Shown piece by piece: positions 1 through 13,400 of a stretch of DNA of 64,000 bases; position 1 is the stretch's first letter, and every line of letters begins with the position of its first letter. The DNA is from Podarcis raffonei. Taxonomy: Eukaryota > Chordata > Lepidosauria > Squamata > Lacertidae. The stretch spans positions 56,448,501 to 56,512,500 of the forward strand of contig NC_070606.1 of NCBI RefSeq assembly GCF_027172205.1, given 5' to 3'. The position numbers and the translations under genes are program-made. A model generated the notes under the pieces. The model was given only the letters and a program-made list of their open reading frames with translations, was not told the DNA's origin and ran no database searches.

Positions 1-1281
1 TGGCTCAGCTGGGACTCAGTCTGCAGAACTCAAATGTATGCAGGGGTGGGGTGGGACAGGATAACAAGAGACGCTGATTCTTAACCTTTTAGTTCAGTCA
101 CATGACCTGGCAACTCAGCAGATCTTACTTAACACAGGCAAAAAGAGTGGTGCAAGCCAACCTCTATTTTAAAGTATTATATTCCCTCTTCTGGGCTCTG
201 GCTAATCAGCCAACAGTAGCCCCATTCCTGAAAAGAGTTTGGAATATTGGTAACTTATGTCAACAACAACAAGGTTCTGTGGCATTTTAGGGTGTAATCC
301 TATGCACCTGGAAGTAAGACCCATTAAACTCATAAGGCTTACTTCTAAGTTGACACTCATAGAACTGTGCAACAGAAGCTTTTGTAGGCTTGAGACTACC
401 ATGTATCTGATGAAATTTGTGCCACAATTATTTTTTTAGCTTTTTAGGTGCCAAAAGTTTCTTTGTTCATATCCAAAGGAAGATCATCGGCTGTGATAAT
501 AGCTTTTGATAATGACTTTTTTAATAAACATGAACATAGATCAGAAAATAATCTTGATAGCCTGAAACTCTGAAATGGAATCCTTTTACTACACCAGATA
601 AATATTTTTATATGCTTCTAGAACTTGCTTCCATTGTTTCAACCAACCAGGCCCCTTGGAAGCAAACACTTCACCAGCAAATGACTTCTTCTATTTAGGA
701 GAACAGGTTGTACATTACTAAAGCTCAATAAACTATTGGTTTTCTGTCCTTTTCTTTAACAGAAACCATGTTGTAACTGCAGATGTGTTCTTGACTGGAG
801 ATTAGACAAAAGAGATGAACAATGGCAATATCTTAGGTATATATAGTGCCTTTCATCTCAAGGAGAGATTGGCCTATCTTGGAAAGGCAGGAATCTCTAA
901 GATGCCACAAAAACAATGTGAAAAGCACAAAAGGTCAGGGAACAAATTGGAATAGAAAAAAGACAGTAATAGGAAGAATAAGGTTTTTGCGGAAAATAAA
1001 TTGTATGAGCAGATTATGATGTCACCACTTCCAAAGTTTGGGCTATCCTGGATGTCAGTGCAATTCATGTGCATGTTTTGTAATGTAATTCTCATTGGGG
1101 GTGAGAATGTTTTGTCCCAACAAGAGTTGTCTTTCCATAGCTGCTATTTGTGTTTCAAAGGAAGCCTCATAGTGATCAAACATCTAGACATATAATCTAG
1201 TAGTCACACACCTACCAAGCAGCCATTTTGTACAATGCAGTTTTGAAACTGGGATAGTATCTGATGTCATACTGAACTTAC
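1..1281 (-). other. CFAP58 intron 6 (partial)
   Basis: No exon or gene is recognised here. One imperfect palindromic repeat (about 291-375) belongs to the AGTAAG palindrome family. The remainder is unannotated intron sequence. Confidence 0.6.
291..375. repeat. Imperfect palindromic repeat, AGTAAG family
   Basis: The left arm (TGTAATCCTATGCAC, GAAGTAAGACCCATT) is roughly mirrored by the right arm (AAGGCTTACTTCTAAGT). Similar self-complementary copies occur near 12072, 25650, 41060, 56590 and 62222. Confidence 0.55.
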
Positions 1282-1419
1282 TCTCAGCTCTGTGGTTTTC
1301 TGCTGGTTCTCCTGCATGAGTTGATCAATGGCCAAAGTATGCTGTTCATTTTCTTGCTGGAGCTTGAGATTTCTTGCCGTACACTGTTCAAGTTCTTTTG
1401 TAGCTCTTTCATTCAGAAT
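1282..1419 (-). CDS. CFAP58: CFAP58 coding exon 6
   Basis: This 138-bp phase-0 exon encodes 46 residues beginning ILNERATKELEQ and ending QENQQKTTELR. The acceptor is TTCCACAG and the donor GTAAGT. It joins exon 5 as QK-ILNER, as in the mammalian protein. No further CFAP58 exon could be recognised between 1 and 1281. Confidence 0.94.
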
Positions 1420-4400
1420 CTGTGGAATTGTGGCACAAAGACATAAATGTATTTACCATATTTTTCGCCCTATAGGGCACACCGGCCCATAGGGCACACC
1501 TAGTTTTTGGGGGGGGGAGGGAAATAAAGAGAAAAAAATTATTTCCGCCCCAGGCGCAGGGCTGGGGCGGGGGAAGCTCGAGCTTCCCCTGACCCTAGCC
1601 CCCAGAACAGGCTGCTATCCGCAAGCCTAGGGAGCCCGGCGGGAGTTCCCGCTGGGCTCCCCAGGCTTGCAGATATCTGCCCGAAGCCTGGGGCGCGCTG
1701 CTAATCGCGCTCCAGGCTTCGGGATGCAGGCTGCTATCCGCAAGCCTGGGGAGACCGGCGGGAACTCCCGCTGGGCTCCCCAGGCTTGCGGATATCTGCC
1801 CGAAGCCCGGGGCGTGCTCCGCTGCGCTCCCCGGGTTTTGGGCTGCAGGCTGCTGTCCGCAAGCCTTGGGAGCCCGGTGGGAAGTCGCGCCGGGCTCCCA
1901 AGGCTTGCAGAGAGCTTCCTGAAGCCTGGATAGTGAGGGGGGTCGGTGCGCACCGACCCCTCTCGCTCTCCAGGCTTCAGCGAAAGCCTGCATTCGCCCC
2001 ATAGGACGCACACACATTTCCCCTTCATTTCTGGAGGGGGGAAAGTGCGTCCTATAGGGCGAAAAATACAGTATAATATACTAGTACCACCCTCAGCTTC
2101 TACAAGGATTCCAAGGAGAACAGAATTCCTTTACTTTTTTTTTTTAATCAAATGCCATTTACCACCGTATTAGTAATGTCTCCTATTTGAGAAATATGAC
2201 AATTGTTCAGCAGCTGGGAATGAGAATGGCAGCTTCTAATGAATAACTCAGTGGGTGTAATGTTTTTTGTAGGATCTTTGTAAGCCTCCCAGGTAGCCGA
2301 TAAATATTTTAATGCCTTATTGACATTTGGCAGTGTACAACACTTCCTGTAATCACTGCAAATGAGCAGTAGAGTCAAATGGTTTTTATCAGCAATCATG
2401 AAAATAAATTATAAATCTTAGCAGACATATGCTACATTAATAAGAAGCAGGGACTATTATGAGATGGTAGACTACATATTTTATCACTGCAGAAGATCCC
2501 AGGCTCAATCTCAAGCATTTCAAGGTAAAGGATTGCCGTTGGTACAGCTGGTGAAGACTGCCCCTAAGACCATGATACACCATTGCCTGTTGGCGTCCAT
2601 CTGTCTTGGGAGACAATGGAAGAGTGCACTTTCAGGGGTGCCTGTCACGATACTAGTCTAGATAGACCCCAAATTTTAATATAAAGCAACTTCATATGTT
2701 CAACATCCTCATAATTACTTGAGTCCATAGAAGTGCATATTCCAGTGAAATTCAGTTACCTCAATAGGAAGGACAGAAAAGGGTAGCAAGACATCACTAT
2801 CTGACAGACTGATTAAAATCAATACACACAATACATTCTGGGAGCAGAGAAGCATGTTAGTAAAGCAAACTTGGCACCATTCTGCAGCTGCTAATAGCTA
2901 TGCCAGGACTGGCCCACAATTACCATTCATAATGTGTAAATGGATCATCACATTCTTTTAAAAGGCTACATCAGGGCCAATGCATTTGACAGAGACAATA
3001 AATTTTTCCTTTCAGTTCTGCATATATACTGAATCTGTGTTTGGTTTTATTAAAAACTTCATCGAAATGAACAACTGTCACAAACATCTACCCAAATACA
3101 CTCAGGGAATGGAAGGAAGGACTATACATTTGCATGACACAAGCAACTCCAGGAAGACTTTTGTTCCAGGAAGAAACTGCTTTACAATTACCAAACCTCT
3201 TTTATTGTTTACTAAAATTGCTTCTCATAGGGCTTTGCAGCATCAGGGGAAATGGAGTGAAAAAATAATCTAGACCATTTTAAGGCCTGACCAGAAAAAT
3301 GCTAAGAAATGATATTTTGGTTTTTAAAAATGAATACTTTGCACTCTGACAGCAACTTCTGTCTAAAGATCTTTACTAGCATTCTGACAGATAACCTCAC
3401 AACACAAGTGACAGATAGGAAAATATTATTGCCATGCTTCCCTATTTATCTGCAGGCTTCAATGTTTCAGAGGGAAATGAGCAACAATTCTATGTTAAGA
3501 AATATACTGGTATGAAATGACATTCTGGTGAGCCATGGCATCAGAGCATGAACACTGTTTTAGGCAGAATTGAAAGTCCATTCTTATGTTTTATTAGTTT
3601 GAGGCAACTGCAGAAAAACATCAGCTTCTGCTACTCAAGCTGCATCAGTCCACACCGAGACAGTCATACACATGCTCTTCTCAGCCAAAATCAGCTTCTG
3701 GCCCAACACCACAAATGTGGTGGTGTGGATTATCCCTTTGCACAAAAAAGCAGCATTCACACAATAATAAGTCAAATAATAAGTCAGCATAAGCTGATTT
3801 TTCCCCACAGATGCCATGCTGCTTAAACCAACTGTGTGTGAATATACCCTGAGACACTGACATTTCCAAAGTGAGTTCTTGAAGACCTGCAGAAACTAAA
3901 TACATTCTGGTGAGTTTTCTGATAAAATTCATTTATATACAAGAAAATATGGCATATTCATTTTAATGTATCCACTAAAAAGGTTCAAACGCATCTGAAT
4001 CAAGTTCATAGAAATATTCAGTAGAAAGCCAGTAGCCCATTTAATAAGACATAAATGCAACTACTAGTCGCTATCTGGAGCTGCCACATTTTCAATGCAA
4101 CTTTTTTTTTTAAAGCAACAAAGGAAAGACCATAATTTCAAGAACTATCACTGGGCTCATAATGGGTATTGCTAGACTCACATATGTAAAACTGTGTTAT
4201 GTGCTGCTGGATAATTTTACAAACCAGACATGAGTTCCATCTTTAGAATCCTTCCTGATTCCTGCTCTCTCATATTTGTTCCTTGGCAGACCTCAGAGGA
4301 AACAGGAAGTACCCTGTCTCTTACAGTGGGGAGTGAGGTACAGTCCAGATGCTGTTGGATTGGGAGATGGAGTTCAACAGTAGGGAACCATGTTTGCTTC

Positions 4401-7400
4401 CCATGTTACAGGATCCCACAGTTATGCATTCATTTATCTCATGTCATGTAACTAAAGGCTCACACTCAGAGATACTTTTAACAAACCCAAGGGACCAGGA
4501 TGTAATTTTGTGCATGTGGCTTTATTGTCCTATTTTGCCACAAATCTTTAGAAGGCATTCTCAAATTACTTCAGTGCGAGTGAGGGAGCAGGTGGGATTT
4601 TTGTCAAAATCTATATTAGCCGTATATGACCAAGAAAAAGAAAGTGTTTAGTTTCCCCAAGTGTTTTCATTCTGTCCTGAAAATCTGACCTTGATCTGAA
4701 GAGTCTATGTGTGTGTGTTTTTAAGGAAGTTCAGTGTCAGACCCTACATTACCTTTTGCTCCTTGAGCTGCTGTTCAATTCTCAGGAGTTCCTCCTTGTT
4801 TCTATTCATATTCTGCTGCATTGCCTTCATTTCAGCCAATTTACTGTCTAATTCCATCTGCTGCTGTTTTAGTTCCCTCTCCATTTTTTCTTTTCTTCGG
4901 GCCTCCCTTGAAGCCTCATTCTGACGCAACTGGATTTCCTGATTAAGCTGCAAACAGCAATAGAGGAGGAAATGGCAAAAAATATTTTTCTTTTAATCAG
5001 GGGAATCAGTAAGTGTACAGTGGTACCTCGCAAGACGAATGCCTCGCAAGACGAAAAACGCGCAAGACGAAAGGGTTTTTCGTTTTTTGCGTTGCTTCGC
5101 AAGACGATTTTCCCTATGGGCTTGCTTCGCAAGACGAAAACGTCTTGCGAGTTTGCTTCCTTTTTCTTAAAGCCGTTAATACCCAGCGAATCCGCGCTCC
5201 GCAAGATGAAAAAATCGCAAGACGACACAACTCGCGGAACGAATTAATTTCGTCTTGCGAGGCACCACTGTATATTCTACCCACATATAAGTTTGCATTC
5301 TACTTTTTGCTATTTAAACAATTTACACAGCATCTGGACAGTAAGGTAAAGGTAAAAGGTAAAGGACCACTGGACAGTTAAGTCTAGTTGAATTTGACTA
5401 TGGGGTGTGGCGCTCATCTCCGCTTTCAGGCCGAGGGAGCCAGCATTTGTCTGCAGACAGCTTTTTTCGGGTTATGTGGCCAGCAAGACTAAACTGTTTG
5501 TGGCGCAATGGGGCACTGTGACGGAAGCCAGAGCGCATGGAAACACCGTTTACCTTCCTGCCGCAGCAGTACCTATTTATCTACTTGCACTGGTATGCTT
5601 TTGAACTGCTAGGTTGGCAGGAGCTGGGACAAAGCAATGGGAGCTCACCCTGTAGCGCAGGTTCAAACTGCTGACCTTACGATAGATAAGCCCAAGGTGG
5701 TTTAGACCACAATGCTACCCATGTCGCTACACAGTAAAATTGATCAGAACCCCAACCAAAGTAGGGCTAATGAGATAAAATAAATGCTTCACATGAAGAA
5801 TGGAGGTGAGGGTGAAGCACAGTTGGTTAAGGAATGGTTTTGTGAAACAAAATATGTTTTAGGGAGACTTCAGGGAAGACAAAGAAGTGATCTGATGAAC
5901 AGTGAAAGGAATGTTTCAGGAGTGAGGGGCAAGAAAGTCTAGAGATTGCTGAACACCCCACTATCTACCCCACAAACCCATATTGGCTTTACAAGTACAA
6001 GAAAGAAATGATCACAAAACTCAGATGGGATGCAAGCAAAAGGGATGGAACCAGCAGAAGAAGGAACCCTGGTTCTCAGGCTGTTCCCCTCCCACTCTAC
6101 CTAAAGTTAAAAACCTACTCCTGCCTCCATTCTGCCCTCTCCCCTAATGTCTCCCCTCAATCTAATCTAGATTATAAACTCAGCAGAGTAGAAACATGTC
6201 TTCTCAGTATTTATAAAGCAGCAGCTCCGGTTGGTGCAGATTTGGCAAACATTTAAGTCCCCTACAGAAGGAAAACTTTCTGAAAAAGATATGTCAGAGA
6301 TCAATGAAAGAGATTAAATGCACTGATGATGCTCTGCCACTGATGACTTCTCACCAACCCGCCTGGAAAAGGTTTAGGAAGTAAAATAGCAGGTGGTAGT
6401 TAATAGAGACAAATTGGCAAGCTTTGAAAGCCTTCTAGACAAAGACAAAAGTGACAGCAAATAGGGTTTACACAGACCTCAGCAATGGTTTGTTCCGCCA
6501 CAGTTTTTGTCATTTCTGCTTCGTGCTGTTGATCTGACATATTTGTTACATTTTCACGTAACTTTACAACCTCTGACAAAAGCTGGTCTCGCTCCTTTGT
6601 TACTTCTTCCTTGAATTTTAGCAATTCCCGCAGGCTGTGGGGGAAAAAAAGATCTGAGTCAACTTCTCCGTGTTCTCCGCAAAAGGTGCTTTGTGGGAAA
6701 TGATAGTGTAAAGATATAACTGCTTTACATGAAACTCCCCTTCTATTCGCTCACAAAACCTGTCAACTAAATTGCATGTCTGTGAACTTTTACTAAAAAC
6801 ACCCTATTACTACTTAGCAGCAAAAATCACAACCCAGTAGTTTTTATTCTTCAGCTGAATTCATGATTCAAACTTAGTTCCTTCCAACCTAATGATCAGA
6901 ACTCTAAACTGTCATGCTCTGCAGCATGCTCACTGTATGCCCACTCCTCTACTCCTGCCTTGCCGTTTTTTGGGTGTCTCCCTTTGGATTTGAATAGACT
7001 GTCTCAGCTAATCTGAGATATTACATGACACATAAATGTCCAGGATCCAAGAGATGTACAGACAAGAACATAATCTGCCCAGGATATCTGCTCATCCGGC
7101 TTCAGCACCGTTGACCCTCCAAAGACCTTCTGACCAACAAAGAAGACTTCCCTTTCTCCCCTGCTGACCAGTATACTTTCCCACCTTTTCCATGAAGCGT
7201 TTGGCAAAGCTCTCTAGTTTCTGCGCCCTGCATTAACTATTAACTGTACATGTAAATGAAACAACCACATACTGCAGTGCTAAAATTTAGATTGTAAGCT
7301 CTTCAAAGCAGGGACCCACAGGGAAGGTGCCATGTGCACTGACTGCCAGTTATTGTTATTATCAACAGCAAAAGTTAGAGACACTGAGTAACAATGAAAG

Positions 7401-10400
7401 ACACTGGGTTCCAACTGAAAACCCATGTGGAAGGCAGCTTGAACTTATGCTCCAAGTATGCTGGCAACTGCTACGCTACTGTTACACAGGTGCTCCCAGC
7501 AGCAAACCGAACATCACAAGATTAACAGTACAGGTTAAAGCTAATATAGCAACACCAAATGGTTGTGGCAACTGCTTTCCCATCTACCAATCACACTGTT
7601 GCACACCGACAATTTCTTAACATTTTTCAAGGATAGAAACCACTAATCACTGCAGAGATTGAAGATGCCCCCATGGCCTTACATTCCCCAGAACATAAAT
7701 CCTAAATCAGGGGTGGCAAGTGCTTCTGGGCTTGAGGGCCACATTCACCTTTGGCAAACACTCTGGGGACCACATACCAGTGGTAGGTGTTGGGGAAAAT
7801 GTGGGGGGGGGCACACAGCCCCCCCATTACTGCCTTCCCCCACTCATCATATGATTGATCTGAAGACCAGGAAGGGGCAATTTGTATCCTCATCAGGGAA
7901 CTGGACTTGGCCAAGGAGTTTAAACCTTTCTGCCCACCCCAGTGCCATGCTTCTTTTATTTTTACCACTGCTAAAATCAGTGTCAGCAAAACGTGCTGGG
8001 AGGGGGCACATAAGGCATCCTGGCTAGGGGATAGACTGCTGTGGCTTTTGAATAAACTTTATCAAGCTATTTTGAGGGTGCAAACACACAGCTTTTCACA
8101 CATGAAATATATTTTCCCACCTAAAAGATAATATGTGCAGGTTTTTGCAAGATTATTTGCATTATCTTTATCAAATGTAGTCTCAAAGAATGGCAATTTC
8201 TCCCAGTCCTCTCCGGATGCAACTCACTTATGCTCCTGACCCAATGATAATCCAGATCCTTGCTCCACTAATTTAGTCAAGTTCACGATTTCCTCTTTAA
8301 GAGACAGGATGGTTTCCTTTGCTTTCTGCTCCTTCTCATAAGCTGCATCCACCATTTTCCAGGCCTTTTCGATCTCCTGTGGATGGTTGAAGAAAACAGT
8401 TTCATATATTTAATTAAAAATGAACAATTAGCTAATTAATTTTCCTCCAGGTTAATGAATAAAAGTTTTCAGCCTTCTTTCAACCTTTGGTCTTCATCTG
8501 TGTTCTGTTCTATTAGCCAATTCTGTCTGGCCAGTAAATATTAGTACTTTCAATTAAGCAATCCATACCTACTAATATGGAACATTATACCTAATTATAT
8601 TGTATTTTCAAAGTTATTTATTTTCATCAGCATGAATCTTGCTTAAAGTCCACTAGAATACGTGGCCAAGTTTATCCATATTTTGCCCAGCATTTCTATA
8701 ATCATAATTTTAAAATCCAGCTTTTCTCTTAAAAAGTCCAGAAGGAGATGACAACTAAACATTCGAAAAAAACTTTCTGACATTAAGAGCTGTTCAGCAG
8801 TGCAATAGACTCCCACTAGAGGTGGTGGGCTCTCCTTCCTTGGAGGTTTTTAAGCAGAGGCTGGATGGCCATCTGGCATGGATGCTTTAGCTGAGATTCC
8901 TGCATTGCAGGGGGTTGAACTAGATGGCCCTTGGGGTAGCTTCCAACTCTTAAGATTCTATTATTGTATTTGATTCAAACAAGAAATTCAGGGGAAAGCA
9001 AAGAGAGTTCAGGTAGCAAGAAGGACATCCCCTTAATATCTGTGGCTCTTGGGTCAAGAAAGCTGCTTGCTACCACATCTTAGCTTCTTCTCTTCTTTTT
9101 TGGGACAGCTCAGAAGGATAATTTGAGTAAAAAGGCAAGCACCCTAAACGATTCTCATAAAGCTTTTGAAATGTGTTTTCACCTATTACATCTACCATAT
9201 TTCTTCTATGTTCTATGCTCTCATACCACATCTCATTATGATGTAAATATTGTTTGATTTTGAAGTGATATTAAGCTTACTGTCCAGTTCAATAAAGCAT
9301 TATACACATAACTAACAATATGTTTAAGAGCAGAAGAATTAGCCTCAGCCGAACTATTTTTGTGTTTAGAATCTAAGGGCCAATCTAGATTTGGTTTAAA
9401 ATGCATCTTTATATTTAATATTCATTTCTTTAAAATGCAAATAACAGTCCTGCAGTGGGGTGATAATTGTCATGCTCACAGCAGGCAGTGTGATTTTCCT
9501 CTGCTTTAGTCCTGAAATCACCCATCTAAAAGCTACTATTTGTATTGAAGGAAAACCACTTGTTGGTGCCATAAAATTAATCCTGGTACAATTCCATGTT
9601 TTAAAATAGTATTTCATATCCATGTAACATTTACATTTGTTTAAGGAACAAATTTGTTCAACAAAGCAGAAAATAATATTTTACAGGAATATTCCTTATC
9701 CCATTGTCGTTGTTTAGTCGTTTAGTCATGTCCGACTCTTTGTGACCCCATGGACCAGACCACGCCAGGCACTCTTTATCCCATTAAAACCCCACAAAAT
9801 TTCATTGATGTTTTTTCTTAGCACTGCAGCCCCAAAGCAAGCCATCAAATAGATTCTACAGTTCTATGATATCAGTTATTTTTTACAATACTGTCATAAT
9901 AGTTTCATTAAAATCAGTATCACCTGCCTAAGTAAAAGCTGTCATATTTCACCTGCCTAAGTGAAAAATGGTCCAATCAATTAGCCTTAAGCTGCAACTT
10001 TACTGTGCATTCCCAAAAGTTCCCAAAGGACCACAGTGGCACAACTGGATACTTTGGTGCATAATGTAATTGCTCATCTCATCTCCATACTGTTCCTGCT
10101 CTCATTGACATAGTCAAAGGAGTCTGTACACTCAGATGAAGGACATCTTAATACCCAAATGGGCTTCTGTTTTTGTCATTTACTTTGGCCAGAGCATGAC
10201 TATACACAACATTATGAAAGTGTCCTCTTGTTTGTTTGTTTTATTTCAGATGGAGGAACACAAGGTTGTTCCTTTTTGTATCAGGGTAAAAGGACAAAGA
10301 CGTATTAATATGGTAAGATAATAAAATAAGCAGTTCAAATATGTCTGATTGAAGATACAAAACAAAAAGAATGCAAAAACCTGTTAGATACTTCTAACTA

Positions 10401-13400
10401 GTATTAATTTTATGCTAGCCCCTAAAATTAGATATATAAACACATTATATTTTTACCAAATTCACACTATGAAATTGGCACATTGTAAATGTAGGTTGTG
10501 TCGCTCTGAGCAGTCTGACATACGCAGTAGTCCATTTCCTGCATATTATTTTAAATTCACTTTCAGCACTTTTGCTGTTACGCTGTAAATGTGGCTTCTA
10601 TTGAGAACTGGAGGCATGTATGTGAAACAATCACACAATAGCTTTACCACATGCCAAACGTTGCATGGGTTCATTTGACCTACATTCTGAAAATGCCAGT
10701 TTGATGGTGAACACTGACCTCATTAAAAACTTTTCTAGGAATGTTACAGAAGAAGAGCAGGGGGAGGAGCAAAGGACCCACAACTTCAGCATGCGTACAC
10801 TACACATATACATTTAAATTATACTCTAGTTTAACAACTGTTTCAAGTGACGTGAGAATAAAGTCAATGTAACTGAATGTGAATGTATGGTTTAAATATG
10901 TATTATTAAATAGTTAGTATAGGTGGCATGAGTTTCTCTGCATAATCTGATCTTCCCTCTCAACCACAGATGATTAACAGAATTAGAAGAGCTGAGATCA
11001 ACAGTAAAATGACATCAACTTCCACTACAAACTGTAACTCACACCAAGTCATCATACTAAGAATCATGAAAGTGCTAACATTTTACGGATTCAAGACCTC
11101 CATTTATTACTATGGCCTCAGTTATGCATTTGTCATGTTTTGCTTCCCTTACCCTTTTCAGAGATGCTATTGTTGTCTGGTCATCCTGTGAGAGTTTCAG
11201 GGCAGTAGCCACTTTAGCCGAATTCACCACAATCTCTGCATTCAGCTCCCTGCATTTTGCCATGAGACGCTTTTCATTCTCATAGGACTTTCTTAGCACT
11301 GTGTGGAGCTTCTCATATTCCACGCGAAATTTCTCAAGGCTTTGATCTCCTGTAAGCTCATTGATGACTTCTTGGAAGTCTTTTTCCAACGCTTCAAAGA
11401 TATTTTCTTCTATTGCAGGTTTGTCATATTTTTCCTGGATGAAAGGAAAGGGAGAATCTATCAGTCAGGCATCTTGATAAAGATAATGACATATCCCAAG
11501 ATATTGGTATAATAGCTCCAAGGTACCTCCTTTTGATTAAAACATCTGTGATTATGGCAACTCATACCATATGAAGCTTACATTCCATCCTATTTTAAAT
11601 GCACAATCCTTTAGGCAAGCAGAGTCTTTTAAACATGACTTCAGACCATCTATAAAGACTTACCATTACACAAAGTATCCAATTATAAAACACAACTTTT
11701 AAAGATTCCAGTGTTTATATCACAACTGCTGTCTTTGTTTTCATGATCATATATTCCTTGAAGATGTCACTTCAAAGTATGCTGTTCTTCATTCTTCACT
11801 AAGCAGTTACTTGGGATGGGGTGGGGGAATCAACACCATTTCGGCCTTAAAATAATGCTAGGCTTATCAATACTTTGTAGTCCCAGGAAGTTAGAGAGTA
11901 TATCTAGGACTTGGCAGGTTACAGTGCATGGTTTACATGCCACAGCCTGGAAGCCATTTGTTTGACAATGTTTGTCCTACATTTCTGTACACTTCCTCTG
12001 AAACAATTATTAGAAACAAGATATTGAATTTAAGTTGGATAAACCACAGGTCTGAAGAAAAGAAACTGATTTGCAGTATAATCCTATGCATGTTTATTCA
12101 GAAGTAAGTCATTTTGAGTTTTTTACATTTTCAATAACTAAGTTGGTCTGAAATAAAAAACATTGCTATTTGTATTCAAAAGTAAGTAAGCCCCATTGAG
12201 TTTAGTACAATTTACCTCCATGTGAGTATAATACTGCAGTCTAAATTATTCTTACATAAAATCACACAGATCACTAAACATCACATTTTAATAAATAGAT
12301 AAGGAATCCCCAACCTTTTGGGGCTCAGGGCCATACTTAGAAATTTAAGAAACTGTCGTGGGCACCACATAATACCCACTTCATAGAAGAAAAAACTGAA
12401 GATTCTCAGACTCTTAAAAGAAAGAAAACGGGCAAAAAGCAAAACACCTATACACATCTCAAAAAAATAAAAAGTTTTTAAAAACACCCCTAAAAAGACA
12501 ATCCCTCCTAAACAAAAGAGCACACAAACCCTCGTTTCTTTAGAAAAAAGAGACAAGCAGAGGGGCTTGACAGGTAACTAGTGGGGAGGTTTCTGAGGAA
12601 GCTGTGGTGCACACAAATCCCACACCGGAAACCCCATCTGTAAGGGAGCCTGAAGGAGTCCAATGAGGACTCAATGACCACATAACTGATTTGAGAGGTA
12701 AAAATACTGTAAACAGCCCCAACAATTGAATTTCTAAGAAGTGAGAACTGCCGACAAAAATAGAAAAATCCAATATTTTAACCCAGCCAGAACTGTGCAC
12801 AAGTGTGTCCATCCCAACTCACAAAGAAAAATCCAAAATGGAGGGGGGAAACCCCAGAACAGTTCAATGAGAACCGAGCATGCTCAGTGGGCATGAATGC
12901 TGATCAACTGGAAGGAAGTGAGAAAGATGTGGAGAGAGGAGAACAGGATCCCATTTGTTTCAACTAATATATTTTAGCTATAGAAGCCAATATATCACTA
13001 TTGTATCACCATGCCGCCACTGAGCCTATAGCACACAATATTGCACCTCACCATAAAACTATTTCAATTCACAATGCTTAAAATGTAATAGTATTCTCTA
13101 CTCATGATAAACTACTTGCTGACAGAAAAATATGTGTGAAATCAAACGGAAGTAAAGATGTTTTGTGGGCTAAGGAGAGCAGTGAGGCTGCCTCTGTTTT
13201 ATTCTCCCTGTCTGAGTTCATGCCAAACTCAGTTATTCAGCCTATAAAGCTTGGTTTATTGCCCCCCGTTTGCCCAGAGTATCAAGAAACACAGGCTGGG
13301 AACATTTCAATTAATAAAGGACAAAACTAAGGGAAAAGGCAACGGCTAGCTGAAATGACAAAAAGATTGTTAGCTACAAGGTGCATAGGACAACTGTACT

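Noticed and set aside
1595-2028. Overlapping open frames of 133-140 codons on the minus strand and shorter ones on the plus strand
   Set aside because: They are by-products of the GC-rich palindromic tandem array inside a TIR element; all repeat the same Pro/Ala/Gly-rich text.
10245-10290. Possible plus-strand exon after a TTTGTTTTATTTCAG tract
   Set aside because: The peptide resembles nothing known, lies antisense in CFAP58 intron 2 and has no partner exon.
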